A stretch of DNA of 14,553 bases from an uncultured Prevotella sp. (GCA_900546575.1 URDM01000074.1:1-14553), one strand, 5' to 3'. Shown: positions 6,046-14,205, numbered from the stretch's first letter. Numbers and translations are program-made. Notes: generated by a model from the sequence alone, not told the origin.

Positions 6046-7020
6046 TTAATACTTGCGCTTCATCATACGCTGAGCATAGGCAGCCAGTTCGGTCTTACGT
6101 TCATCGGCCACGCTAACAGCATCGAGATACTTGCGGCTCTCGTCGAAGTATTGGGCTATTTTGTCCTGCGCCAGACGGTCGATGCCAATCTCGTTGTACA
6201 GTCTTGTCACGGCAGCAATCTTCTCCTCACGGTCGAAAGCCTCAGCATTCACCCAACGCTCCAGTTCGGCACGCTGCTCTGCATTGGCACGATTGAAGGC
6301 GTTGATGAGCATGTAGGTCTTCTTGTTAGAAGTAATGTCGCCGCCGATAGCCTTGCCGAACACCTTCGGGTCGCCGTATACGTCGAGATAGTCGTCCTGC
6401 AACTGAAAGGCAAGACCTATGCGTTCGCCGAACTTATAGAGATTGTCGGCATCCTCGTCAGACGCTCCTGCCAGCACAGCACCAATCTTAAGCGCACACG
6501 CAAGCAACACACTCGTCTTGAGGCGTATCATCTCTATATATTCGTCTTCTGCCACATCATTGCGATGCTCGAAGTCCATGTCATACTGCTGGCCCTCGCC
6601 TATCTGCAGGGCAGTCTCAGTAAAGATGGCGAGCACCTGTGACAGATAAGCCTTGTCGCATTGTGCCATGCGCTGATAGGCAAGCACAAGCATAGAGTCG
6701 CCCGAAAGGATAGCTGTATTGGCATCCCACTTACAATGCACGGTCTGATGTCCACGACGTATCGAAGCGTTGTCCATAAGGTCGTCGTGCAGCAATGTAT
6801 AGTTGTGATAGGTTTCAAGAGCGCAAGCCGGCATCAGGATGCTTTCGGGATTGTCCTTGAACATATTGTAGCCAAGGAGCATCAGCACCGGACGGATGCG
6901 TTTGCCTCCCATAGAGAGCACGTAGCGTATCGGGGCATAAAGCGACTCTGGCTTGCGGTCGTAAGCAAGGTTGTCGAGGAAATCGTTCACTTGCTTCAAT
7001 ATTTCATCAGCTGTCTTCAT
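6046..7020 (-). CDS. polyprenyl (probably short-chain) diphosphate synthase
   Basis: The 324-residue protein is a trans-isoprenyl diphosphate synthase that condenses isopentenyl diphosphate onto an allylic primer. The substrate-binding GGKRIRP lies at 38-44, the first Asp-rich motif DDLMD at 79-83 followed by RRG, the second motif DDYLD at 209-213, and GKAIGGD at 222-228. The first motif lacks the two-residue insertion of classical bacterial farnesyl synthases. An aromatic Tyr74 stands five residues before it, a position where bulky side chains limit chain length. This argues for C15-C20 products feeding undecaprenyl phosphate and menaquinone, rather than a long-chain synthase. It lies 60 bp downstream of the TonB-family gene. 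Exact chain length needs an assay. Confidence 0.93.
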   Translation of the reverse strand: MKTADEILKQVNDFLDNLAYDRKPESLYAPIRYVLSMGGKRIRPVLMLLGYNMFKDNPESILMPACALETYHNYTLLHDDLMDNASIRRGHQTVHCKWDANTAILSGDSMLVLAYQRMAQCDKAYLSQVLAIFTETALQIGEGQQYDMDFEHRNDVAEDEYIEMIRLKTSVLLACALKIGAVLAGASDEDADNLYKFGERIGLAFQLQDDYLDVYGDPKVFGKAIGGDITSNKKTYMLINAFNRANAEQRAELERWVNAEAFDREEKIAAVTRLYNEIGIDRLAQDKIAQYFDESRKYLDAVSVADERKTELAAYAQRMMKRKY

Positions 7021-7080
7021 AATATCTTTTTTGAATATCTTTAATGTCTTTATAAATGAATGTCTGTTTTTAGTCTGCTC

Positions 7081-7809
7081 CTATAATGCAAATTCAACGG
7101 GTATTGCCATCATAGTGCGGCAGGGGCGGTTGTTGGCAACGCCCGGCTTCCAGCGCGGCATCATACGCATTACACGCATGGCCTCGCGGTCGAGAATGGG
7201 ATGAGCCGACTTCGACACCTTCAGCTCAGATGTAGTTCCGTCACGATTGACTATGAACGTAATGACCACCCGTCCCTTTATCTTCTGGTTTTGTGCCGAG
7301 TAGGGATACTTCAAGTTGTCGGTAATCCACTTGACGAATGCCGACATACCACCCGGAAACTCGGGCAGCTGCTCTACGATACGGAAGTTGAGCGGATTGT
7401 CGCCCATATCTACAGCAATGGGTTGAGGCGTCGCCTTGGTGTCGTTCTCTGCCTTTTCGGCATCGGCAGCCTCATCGCCGTCTTCGCCTTCAGTATGGCT
7501 TTTAGCTATGTCGCCGAGCTGCTCTGCGGGTGTCTTGTGATCTACCACCTTAAGCTGCTGCGTATCGGGCTTCTTTGGCTTGGCAGCGGCGGCAGCCACC
7601 ATATTAGTGCGGTCGGGTACGTACGCTGGTACATACTCGTTCTCCTTCGAAACGTCGTCCAACAGGCTCGACACGTCGATGTCCGAGTCGTCAGAGGTTC
7701 GGTATCCCAATGCGGCAAAAAACAGCGACAGCGACACTACGAGTCCCACGAGAAACAATGCAGGACGCCATCTCTCCAAATCGGCACGCTGTGACTTTTT
7801 CTGTTCCAC
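7081..7809 (-). CDS. TonB-family energy transducer
   Basis: The 242-residue protein has a basic N-terminus, one membrane anchor (about 15-36), a long acidic and Ala/Lys-rich periplasmic spacer (about 40-135), and a C-terminal TonB domain (about 150-242). That domain shows the Bacteroidota pattern FPGG (151-154), KYP (167-169), KGRVVITFIVNRDG (178-191) and PRWKPG (218-223). TonB links inner-membrane proton energy to outer-membrane transporters. No exbB or exbD is adjacent, so it probably relies on components elsewhere. The start is a GTG at 7809 preceded by AAGGA; an upstream in-frame stop at 7813-7815 and the lack of another Met before residue 70 make this start firm. A good promoter lies 65 bp upstream. 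It heads the four-gene minus-strand unit. Confidence 0.93.
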   Translation of the reverse strand: MEQKKSQRADLERWRPALFLVGLVVSLSLFFAALGYRTSDDSDIDVSSLLDDVSKENEYVPAYVPDRTNMVAAAAAKPKKPDTQQLKVVDHKTPAEQLGDIAKSHTEGEDGDEAADAEKAENDTKATPQPIAVDMGDNPLNFRIVEQLPEFPGGMSAFVKWITDNLKYPYSAQNQKIKGRVVITFIVNRDGTTSELKVSKSAHPILDREAMRVMRMMPRWKPGVANNRPCRTMMAIPVEFAL

Positions 7810-7873
7810 TCCTTATTATATTCTTTATTTGTTTTTAATGTTCATTGAGGGCTGGGGCGAAGCCTCTATTTTG

Positions 7874-7881
7874 CAAAGTTA
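7874..7881 (-). promoter_or_regulatory. promoter -7 box for the TonB-family operon
   Basis: The minus strand reads TAACTTTG, then GCA, a perfect TAnnTTTG match. A TTG lies about 21 bases upstream (7903-7905), a plausible -33 element. The implied leader before the GTG start is roughly 58 nt. Confidence 0.75.
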
Positions 7882-7965
7882 CACAATGTCTAGCACAAAA
7901 AGCAACGAAATATCATAAATTATTCTTTATGACAACCGCTTTTGCCGCTTTTGCTTAGTTACGAT

Positions 7966-7996
7966 TTTGCCATCTTCTAAAAAATGCTTAATTTTG
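7966..7996 (+). promoter_or_regulatory. promoter for the SulP transporter gene
   Basis: TTTG (7966-7969), a spacer of exactly 19 bases, then TAATTTTG (7989-7996) reproduce the full Bacteroidota sigma-ABfr consensus (TTTG at -33, TAnnTTTG at -7). It is divergent from the TonB-operon promoter, within the same 248-bp gap, and gives a leader of about 55 nt before the ATG at 8058. Confidence 0.8.
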
Positions 7997-8057
7997 CAGT
8001 CGTTTACAGGAAACTATAGTTTTATATTCAATTCATTTCAACACTTAAAATTTGAGG

Positions 8058-9728
8058 ATGAAAACATTCGATTTTAAACCCCAACTGTTTACGATGCTTA
8101 AGTCGTACAACCGCAAGACGTTCATGAGCGACCTCATGGCGGGCATCATTGTGGGCATCGTGGCGCTGCCGCTTGCCATTGCCTTTGGTATTGCCTCGGG
8201 CGTAACGCCTGAGAAAGGCATCATCACGGCCATCGTAGCCGGATTCATCATCTCGCTGCTCGGCGGCAGCAAAGTGCAGATTGGAGGTCCTACGGGTGCT
8301 TTCATCATCATCATATACGGTATAATCCAGAAGTATGGTCTTGAGGGCCTCACCATAGCCACGCTCATGGCAGGCGTGTTCCTCATCATGTTCGGCGTGC
8401 TGAAGCTCGGCACCATCATCAAGTACATCCCCTACCCCATCGTAGTAGGATTTACGAGCGGTATTGCCGTGACCATCTTCACCACCCAGATCAAGGACCT
8501 CTTCGGACTGACCATCGACTCCGTACCGTCCGACTTCATCGAGAAGTGGGGCTGCTACATCTCGCATTTCTCTACAGCCGACCTGTGGTGTTCGCTCGTG
8601 GGCATATTGAGTGTTGTAATAATAGCCATCACCCCTAAGTTCAGCAAGAAGATTCCGGGCTCGCTCGTTGCCATCATAATCATGACCATTGCAGTCCTGA
8701 TTCTCAAGACCTACTTTGGCGTTACTACCATAGAGACCATCGGCGACCGCTTCAGCGTGAGCAACGACATTCCTGACATGCAGGTTCCGGCAATGACATG
8801 GGACACCATAAAGAGCCTTGTACCACCTGCGCTCACCATTGCCGTGCTCGGAGCCATCGAGTCGCTGCTCTCAGCCACAGTAGCCGACGGTGTTATTGGC
8901 GACCACCACAATTCAAACACCGAGCTTATCGCCCAGGGTGTTGCCAACCTCGCCTCACCTCTCTTCGGCGGTATTCCTGCCACAGGAGCCATAGCCCGTA
9001 CAATGACCAACATCAACAACGGCGGACGCACACCTATAGCCGGTATCATCCACGCCGTAGTGTTGCTGCTCATCTTCCTCTTCCTCATGCCGCTTGCCAA
9101 GTACATCCCTATGGCTTGCCTTGCCGGTGTGCTCGTAATCGTGTCGTACGGAATGTGCGGATGGCGCTCGTTTGTAGCGCTGATGAAGAACCCCAAGAGC
9201 GACGTCACCGTGCTGCTCATCACATTCTTCCTCACCATCATCTTCGACCTTACCGTAGCCATTGAGGTGGGACTCATCATAGCCTGTCTGCTCTTCATGA
9301 AGCGTATGTCGGAGACTACCGATGTGAAGGTTATCATGGACGAAATCAACGAGGAGTCGGACATCGTAAAGGGCAACCTCGAGCATCTCACCATTCCGCA
9401 GGGCGTAGAGGTTTACGAAATCAACGGCCCCTACTTCTTCGGTGCCGGCAACAAGTTTGAGGAGATTATGGCCACCTTCGGCGACCGCCCAAAGGTGCGC
9501 ATCATACGTATGCGCAAGGTGCCGTTTGTAGACTCTACTGGTATTCACAACCTTACCAACCTCTGCCTTATGAGCAAGAACGAGGGCATTCAGATTGTGC
9601 TGTCGGGAGTAAGTCCGAAGGTGCACAGCCAGCTCGAAAAGGCCAAGTTCTACGACCTTATCGGCGAGGACAACATCTGCAGCCACATCAACCTGGCACT
9701 TGAGCGTGCCAAGGAAATCATAAAATGA
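8058..9728 (+). CDS. SulP/SLC26-family anion transporter with STAS domain
   Basis: The 556-residue protein combines a transmembrane SulP domain (about 20-415) with a cytoplasmic STAS domain (about 445-553). The family hallmark QIGGPTGAF lies at 74-82, the conserved glutamate in GAIESLLSA is Glu268, and FGGIPATGAIARTMTN spans 303-318. The STAS loop VDSTG (491-495) keeps the phosphorylatable serine position seen in anti-sigma antagonists. SulP proteins import sulfate, bicarbonate, nitrate or dicarboxylates; this sequence does not settle which. The ATG at 8058 is preferred over a TTG two codons upstream, because the protein then begins MKTFDFKP and GAGG directly precedes it. It has its own promoter and no cotranscribed carbonic anhydrase or sulfate genes nearby. 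Confidence 0.95.
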   Translation: MKTFDFKPQLFTMLKSYNRKTFMSDLMAGIIVGIVALPLAIAFGIASGVTPEKGIITAIVAGFIISLLGGSKVQIGGPTGAFIIIIYGIIQKYGLEGLTIATLMAGVFLIMFGVLKLGTIIKYIPYPIVVGFTSGIAVTIFTTQIKDLFGLTIDSVPSDFIEKWGCYISHFSTADLWCSLVGILSVVIIAITPKFSKKIPGSLVAIIIMTIAVLILKTYFGVTTIETIGDRFSVSNDIPDMQVPAMTWDTIKSLVPPALTIAVLGAIESLLSATVADGVIGDHHNSNTELIAQGVANLASPLFGGIPATGAIARTMTNINNGGRTPIAGIIHAVVLLLIFLFLMPLAKYIPMACLAGVLVIVSYGMCGWRSFVALMKNPKSDVTVLLITFFLTIIFDLTVAIEVGLIIACLLFMKRMSETTDVKVIMDEINEESDIVKGNLEHLTIPQGVEVYEINGPYFFGAGNKFEEIMATFGDRPKVRIIRMRKVPFVDSTGIHNLTNLCLMSKNEGIQIVLSGVSPKVHSQLEKAKFYDLIGEDNICSHINLALERAKEIIK

Positions 9729-9752
9729 GATAATAAAACGAGACAATAAAAT
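9727..9752. repeat. 13-bp direct repeat, two copies, after the SulP gene
   Basis: GAGATAATAAAAC (9727-9739) is followed directly by GAGACAATAAAAT (9740-9752), 11 of 13 bases identical. The first copy overlaps the stop codon of the transporter gene. The copies end just before the porQ promoter. No hairpin terminator is visible in this gap. Confidence 0.65.
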
Positions 9753-9774
9753 GTGGCGTTTATCGTTTATTTAT

Positions 9775-9782
9775 TAACTTTG
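9775..9782 (+). promoter_or_regulatory. promoter -7 box for porQ-cmk
   Basis: TAACTTTG followed by GCA is a perfect Bacteroidota -7 box 18 bp before the porQ ATG, predicting a very short leader (about 12 nt). The base tract 19 bp upstream (TGTG) is a partial -33 match. Confidence 0.72.
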
Positions 9783-9800
9783 CACCATATTATATAAACG

Positions 9801-10751
9801 ATGAAAAGATTTTTAACCGCATTTTATATACTTACATTCGCCAGCATCGCCACAATGTGCGCCCAGGAAAGCCAGACACTGTATAATTTTCTGCGCCTTC
9901 CGGTAAGCGCACACGCTGCGGCGCTGGGTGGCGACAACACTACGCTTATCGAGGACGACGCTTCGCTTACGTTCCACAATCCTGCCCTGCTGTCGTCGGT
10001 AAGCGACAAGACCATCGGATTCAACTTCATGACCTACATGTCGGGCTCGATGGCAGCAAGCGCATCGTTCAACCGCAACGTGGGCGAAAAGATCTCGTGG
10101 GCCGTAAGTGGACAGTTTATCAATTACGGCACAATGCGGCAGACTGACGCCGACAACCAGCAGACGGGCGATTTTTCCGCCAAGGACATTGCCGTGAGCG
10201 GTCACTTCTCGTACATGCTCGGCAGCCGCATAGCAGGCGGTATTGCAGCCCGATTCATCACATCGTACATTGGCAGCTACAACTCGCTGGCTATGGGGGT
10301 TGACCTCGGTCTGAACTACTACGACCCCGATACAGAATGGTCGGTTTCGGCCGTGGCACGCAACCTCGGCGGACAGCTCAAGGCTTACGACGACAACTTT
10401 GAAAGTATGCCTGTCGACTTGCAGGTTGGCGCAAGCAAGAAGTTTGAAAACATGCCTTTCCGACTCTCGGCAACACTTGTCGACCTCAACCATTGGAACT
10501 ACAGCTTTATCAACCACCTTGTGCTCGGAGTAGATGCCGTAATCTCAGAATCAATATGGATTGGTGGCGGCTACAACTTCCGTAGGGCTCACGACATGAA
10601 GATCGAGACGGCCGACGGCAAAAGCTCGCACGGAGCCGGACTGTCGTTCGGTGCCGGACTCAATCTCAGCCGCGTCAAGATTAACTTGGCTTATGGCAAA
10701 TACCACGTGTCAAGCTCGTCAGTAGTGGTGAATGCGGCGTTCAACCTTTGA
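9801..10751 (+). CDS. porQ: type IX secretion system protein PorQ
   Basis: The 316-residue protein has a signal peptide (cleavage likely after Ala21 in MCA-QES) and a beta-barrel-like body with alternating hydrophobic strands, Gly and aromatic residues. The N-terminal region FLRLPVSAHAAALGG (about 29-43) and DASLTFHNPALL (about 53-64) match the PorQ/PorV-type outer-membrane family, and the protein ends in Phe-Asn-Leu, close to the aromatic C-terminus typical of barrels. PorQ belongs to the type IX attachment complex with PorU, PorV and PorZ, which fixes cargo proteins to the cell surface. A cmk gene follows at 61 bp, an arrangement also known around porQ in Porphyromonas. No other secretion-system gene lies in the window. 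Confidence 0.88.
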   Translation: MKRFLTAFYILTFASIATMCAQESQTLYNFLRLPVSAHAAALGGDNTTLIEDDASLTFHNPALLSSVSDKTIGFNFMTYMSGSMAASASFNRNVGEKISWAVSGQFINYGTMRQTDADNQQTGDFSAKDIAVSGHFSYMLGSRIAGGIAARFITSYIGSYNSLAMGVDLGLNYYDPDTEWSVSAVARNLGGQLKAYDDNFESMPVDLQVGASKKFENMPFRLSATLVDLNHWNYSFINHLVLGVDAVISESIWIGGGYNFRRAHDMKIETADGKSSHGAGLSFGAGLNLSRVKINLAYGKYHVSSSSVVVNAAFNL

Positions 10752-10756
10752 AAAGT

Positions 10757-10788
10757 AAAAGAGTAAAAAGGCAAAAGAGTAAAAAGGG
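10757..10788. repeat. 16-bp A-rich direct repeat, two copies, between porQ and cmk
   Basis: AAAAGAGTAAAAAGGC (10757-10772) is followed by AAAAGAGTAAAAAGGG (10773-10788), identical except for the last base. It occupies half of the 61-bp gap. The purine-only plus strand offers AAGG/AGGG tracts but these lie too far from the cmk ATG to be its ribosome binding site. Confidence 0.75.
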
Positions 10789-10812
10789 AAAAATTAGAAA
10801 CTATATACTGGA

Positions 10813-11502
10813 ATGAAGAAAATTGTGATAGCCATTGACGGATACTCGTCGTGCGGAAAGAGCACTATGGCAAAAGACCTGGCCCGCGAGGTGGGCTACA
10901 TCTACGTCGACACGGGCGCAATGTATCGTGCCGTGACGCTGTTTGCAATGCGCAACAACCTCTTCGACAGCGAGGGCAACGTCGAAGCCGAACGCCTGGA
11001 GCAGCTTATGCCACAGGTGCAGATTGCGTTCAAGCTGAATGCCGAGACCGGCCGACCCGAAGTTTGCCTTAACGGCGAGGTGGTGGAGCGCGAGATACGC
11101 TCGCTTGAAGTGTCGCAGCACGTAAGCCCTGTAGCAGCCCTGCCATTCGTTCGTGCCAAACTGGTGGAGCAGCAGCAGGCAATGGGACGTGAAAAAGGTA
11201 TAGTGATGGACGGACGCGACATAGGAACTGTTGTGTTTCCAAATGCCGAACTGAAGATTTTCGTGACTGCTACAGCCCAGATACGTGCCATGCGCCGATA
11301 CAAGGAGCTACAGGCCAAGGGAATGCCTGCCGACTTCGATGACATACTCAAGAATGTTGAGGAGCGCGACTATATCGACACCCACCGCGCCACATCACCG
11401 CTCCGTCAGGCCGATGACGCCCTGGTGCTCGACAACAGCAACCTGACCATTGCCGAACAGAAACAATGGCTCATGAAGATGTTTGAAGAAAGAACCAAAT
11501 AA
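10813..11502 (+). CDS. cmk: cytidylate kinase
   Basis: The 229-residue length is normal for bacterial (d)CMP kinase, which phosphorylates CMP and dCMP with ATP in the cytoplasm. The P-loop GYSSCGKST is at 10-18, the CMP-contacting DTGAMYRA at 33-40, and GRDIGTVVFP at 134-143. The lid region RDYIDTHRATSPL spans 185-197, with the Arg and Asp residues that position phosphates and base. The N-terminus MKKIVIAIDG starts the first beta strand directly, so the ATG at 10813 is firm. It probably shares the porQ transcript, with an epimerase gene 34 bp downstream. Confidence 0.96.
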   Translation: MKKIVIAIDGYSSCGKSTMAKDLAREVGYIYVDTGAMYRAVTLFAMRNNLFDSEGNVEAERLEQLMPQVQIAFKLNAETGRPEVCLNGEVVEREIRSLEVSQHVSPVAALPFVRAKLVEQQQAMGREKGIVMDGRDIGTVVFPNAELKIFVTATAQIRAMRRYKELQAKGMPADFDDILKNVEERDYIDTHRATSPLRQADDALVLDNSNLTIAEQKQWLMKMFEERTK

Positions 11503-11536
11503 CGAAGTTTGAAGACTAAAAACCATACAAACAAAA

Positions 11537-12415
11537 ATGGAAAAGCTACAAAACGAATATTTGACAGTTGAAGTGTCCGACCTTGGTGCCGAACTTCAGA
11601 GTATAAAGGATGCCGACGACAAGGAATATCTTTGGCAGGGCGACGACAAGTATTGGGGCAGACGCTCGCCAATCCTCTTCCCTATAGTATGCGGATTGTG
11701 GAAAGGCACCTACCGCACCGAGGGCGAGACCTATCAGCTGGGCCGTCACGGATTTGCACGCGACATGAACTTCAAGGTGCTGCGCCAAACCGACCACAGC
11801 GTCACCTACGTGCTGCACGAGACCGAGCACACCCTGCGCCAGTATCCCTACCGCTTCATGCTCTCAGTAACCTACAAGCTGGTGAACAATGAGGTGCACG
11901 TAATATGGCACGTACACAACACCGATACTCGCGAGATGCACTTCCAGATAGGCGCTCATCCTGCCTTCAACCTGCCGGGCATCAGCGAGGGCGAGCCCAT
12001 CAAGGGCGTGCTGCGATTTGACAATACTGACGAGATTGACCGCATCTACGGCAATCACGACGGCTGCATCACCGACGACCGCTATCCGCTGCCCACACTC
12101 GAAGGCGGACTGCTGCCCTTCAACGAGGAGACATTCAAGGACGACGCCATCGTGATAGACCATTGTCAGCTGCACTCAATCGAGATTCTCGACCCACAGG
12201 ATGCACGTCCTGTTGTCACCATAAAGTTCAACACTCCCTGCGTAGGCATCTGGACACCCTACGGCAAGAACGCTCCCTTCATCTGCCTCGAACCGTGGTA
12301 TGGCGTTCACGACCACTACGAGTATAAGGGACAGTTCCGCGACAAATATCTCATGAACCACCTGCAGCCGGGAGCCTCATTCATGAGCGAATATGTCATA
12401 AAAATAGGCGAGTAA
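11537..12415 (+). CDS. aldose 1-epimerase family protein (LacX-like)
   Basis: The 292-residue protein belongs to the galactose mutarotase superfamily, which interconverts alpha and beta anomers of sugars. Its length and the N-terminus (LTVEVSDLGAELQSI, 9-23, then YLWQGDDKYW, 31-40) match the LacX branch rather than longer GalM enzymes. Candidate catalytic residues are His71 in GRHGFARD, His141 in IGAHPAFNLP and Glu252 in CLEPWYG, the expected general acid/base set. No signal peptide is present, so it acts in the cytoplasm. It follows cmk by 34 bp without a clear promoter, suggesting read-through. The natural sugar is not indicated. Its stop codon lies inside the terminator hairpin. Confidence 0.92.
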   Translation: MEKLQNEYLTVEVSDLGAELQSIKDADDKEYLWQGDDKYWGRRSPILFPIVCGLWKGTYRTEGETYQLGRHGFARDMNFKVLRQTDHSVTYVLHETEHTLRQYPYRFMLSVTYKLVNNEVHVIWHVHNTDTREMHFQIGAHPAFNLPGISEGEPIKGVLRFDNTDEIDRIYGNHDGCITDDRYPLPTLEGGLLPFNEETFKDDAIVIDHCQLHSIEILDPQDARPVVTIKFNTPCVGIWTPYGKNAPFICLEPWYGVHDHYEYKGQFRDKYLMNHLQPGASFMSEYVIKIGE

Positions 12416-12441
12416 ACAACCTCTACTCGCCCCTATTTTTT
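12402..12441. terminator. bidirectional intrinsic terminator
   Basis: GGCGAGTA (12407-12414) pairs perfectly with TACTCGCC (12424-12431) over a 9-base loop, with extra A/T pairing outside a two-base bulge. Six T follow on plus (12436-12441), and an A-run on the other side gives TATTTTTA on minus. It lies between converging genes and overlaps the last two codons of the epimerase gene. Confidence 0.85.
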
Positions 12442-12446
12442 ATTTA

Positions 12447-14018
12447 TTATACCTCCATGTAGGCGGCACACATCTCGGCACATCGTTCGCCATCGACACC
12501 TGCCGATACGATGCCGCCTGCATATCCTGCTCCCTCGCCACACGGGAAAAGACCTTTTATACGCACATGCTGCAATGTCTCACGGTCGCGCACGATACGT
12601 ACTGGCGACGATGTACGTGTCTCGGTGGCTATCATTACAGCCTCGTTGGTAAGAAATCCGTGGCTCATCTTGCCAAACTTCTTGAATCCCTCCTGCAATC
12701 GCTTGCCCACCTGACGAGGCAACCAGAAGTGCAACGGTGACGAAATCAGACCGGGCGCATAGCTGCTCTTGGGAAGGTCGTACGACAGGCGGCCGTTGAC
12801 GAAATCGGCCATACGCTGCGCTGGAGCCGTCTGCTTCATATTGCCCTGCTGCCAGCACGCACGCTCAAGCTGCTCCTGAAAGTGCATCACACGCAACGGA
12901 TCGTTCTCGTCGCCTTCCACATCCTCCGGGCGCGTCTCTACCACCATTCCCGAATTGCTCCATTGAGTGCCACGATTGCTCGGACTCATTCCATTCACAA
13001 CAAGCTGCTCCTTGTCGGTAGCTGCCGGAATGACAAAACCTCCGGGACACATGCAGAACGAATAGACACCACGGTCGGCCACCTGCGTAACAAAGCTGTA
13101 TTCAGCCGCAGGCAGATACTTGCCCCTGCCCTGCTTGGAGTGATACTGTATCTGGTCGATGAGATGCGAGGGATGCTCCAGACGCACGCCGACGGCAATG
13201 CCCTTTGCCTCTATCTCAATCTTTGCCTCTGCCAGATAACGATAAACGTCGCGTGCCGAATGGCCTGTAGCGAGTATTACCGGTCCGCGATAGGTCTGCT
13301 CAGCACCCGTAATCAGATTCACAGCCTCCACGCCTACCACCATGTCGCCATCGATAATCAGACGCGTCATCTTGGTCTGGAAGTGAACCTCACCTCCGCA
13401 TCGTATTATCGTCTCGCGCATATTCTCAATCACCTTAGGCAGCTTGTCGGTACCGATGTGCGGATGAGCGTCGGCAAGGATTGAAGTAGAAGCGCCGTGC
13501 TGGCAGAACACATTCAGGATTTTCTCAATGTTGCCACGCTTCTTTGAGCGGGTGTAGAGTTTGCCGTCAGAATAGGCACCTGCCCCACCCTCGCCGAAGC
13601 AATAGTTGCTCTCGGGGTCTACCTTCTGGGTCTTCTTTATATTTGCCAGGTCTACCTTGCGGTCGCGCACATTCTTGCCACGTTCCAGCACTATCGGGCG
13701 CAGACCGAGTTCGATGAGTCGCAGCGAGGCAAACAGACCGCCAGGCCCCTCGCCCACCACTACCACAGCCGGCTTGCAACTAACGTCGCCATATTCGGTG
13801 CTGACGTACTCGTCGTCCTGCGGCAATTCGTTGATGTAGACTCTTACGGTGAGATTGATGAAAATGGTGCGCTGGCGTGCGTCAATGCTACGCTTCAGCA
13901 CACGCACGGCATTAATCGTGCGGACATCAATGCCCTTGTCCTCTGCCACAAACTGTCGTATATTCTGCTCGCTTGAAGCCACAACGGGCAAAACTCGTAT
14001 CTGGTATTCCTGTATCAT
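12447..14018 (-). CDS. NAD(P)/FAD-dependent oxidoreductase (COG2509-like)
   Basis: The 523-residue protein has an N-terminal region (about 1-80) rich in basic and hydrophobic residues that is typical of this family. A Rossmann FAD-binding motif follows (VVVVGEGPGG, 85-94), with GLRPIVLERG at 105-114 contacting the adenosine ribose. Further signatures are FGEGGAGAYSDGKLYTR (141-157), HPHIGTDKLP (185-194), VILATGHSARD (247-257) and the closing FAD motif GEGAGYAGGIVSAG (494-507). This is the widespread uncharacterised FAD dehydrogenase group; its substrate is unknown. A single gene with its own promoter and a roughly 150-nt leader carrying three 22-bp repeats, it ends at a shared terminator. Confidence is high for fold and low for reaction. 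Confidence 0.92.
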   Translation of the reverse strand: MIQEYQIRVLPVVASSEQNIRQFVAEDKGIDVRTINAVRVLKRSIDARQRTIFINLTVRVYINELPQDDEYVSTEYGDVSCKPAVVVVGEGPGGLFASLRLIELGLRPIVLERGKNVRDRKVDLANIKKTQKVDPESNYCFGEGGAGAYSDGKLYTRSKKRGNIEKILNVFCQHGASTSILADAHPHIGTDKLPKVIENMRETIIRCGGEVHFQTKMTRLIIDGDMVVGVEAVNLITGAEQTYRGPVILATGHSARDVYRYLAEAKIEIEAKGIAVGVRLEHPSHLIDQIQYHSKQGRGKYLPAAEYSFVTQVADRGVYSFCMCPGGFVIPAATDKEQLVVNGMSPSNRGTQWSNSGMVVETRPEDVEGDENDPLRVMHFQEQLERACWQQGNMKQTAPAQRMADFVNGRLSYDLPKSSYAPGLISSPLHFWLPRQVGKRLQEGFKKFGKMSHGFLTNEAVMIATETRTSSPVRIVRDRETLQHVRIKGLFPCGEGAGYAGGIVSAGVDGERCAEMCAAYMEV

Positions 14019-14082
14019 CTTGTGTGTCTGTATCTGTTTTTGGGTGAAACGTTTGTTGTTATGAGTGTGTGATATTGAAGCT

Positions 14083-14148
14083 GTTTTGCTGCCTGTCGAG
14101 AGAGTTTTTACTGCCTCCCGAGAAAGTTTTTGCTGCCTCCCGAGGGCG
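14083..14148. repeat. three tandem 22-bp repeats in the oxidoreductase leader
   Basis: Units at 14083-14104, 14105-14126 and 14127-14148 share the pattern TTTTTGCTGCCTCCCGAGAAAG on plus (22 bases, given here as TTTTTGCTGCC then TCCCGAGAAAG). Units 2 and 3 are closest; unit 1 has GTCGAG in place of CCCGAG. Read on the minus strand, the predicted mRNA carries two copies of CTCGGGAGGCAG and one CTCGACAGGCAG, each followed by an A-run. The position is downstream of the promoter at 14175, so the repeats should be transcribed as leader RNA. Confidence 0.85.
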
Positions 14149-14174
14149 CAAATATCAGTTCTGTATCACGTATG

Positions 14175-14205
14175 CAAAGTTAATACATTCCAAGCACACT
14201 TGCAA
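14175..14205 (-). promoter_or_regulatory. promoter for the FAD-dependent oxidoreductase gene
   Basis: On minus, TTG (14205-14203) is followed after 20 bases by TAACTTTG (14182-14175) and GCA. This is a perfect -7 box with a good -33 element. It predicts a start near 14168 and a leader of about 150 nt to the ATG at 14018. Confidence 0.75.

Noticed and set aside
6019..6642. 207-codon plus-strand open frame opposite the prenyl synthase
   Set aside because: It is antisense to clear catalytic motifs of the synthase and has no supporting start signals.
8052..8057. TTG start two codons upstream of the SulP ATG
   Set aside because: The ATG at 8058 gives a natural MKTFDFKP start, and using TTG would place GAGG inside the coding region.
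8955..9746. 263-codon open frame antisense to the SulP gene
   Set aside because: The plus-strand transporter has all family motifs. The antisense frame is His/Arg-rich with no recognisable fold and arises from codon bias.
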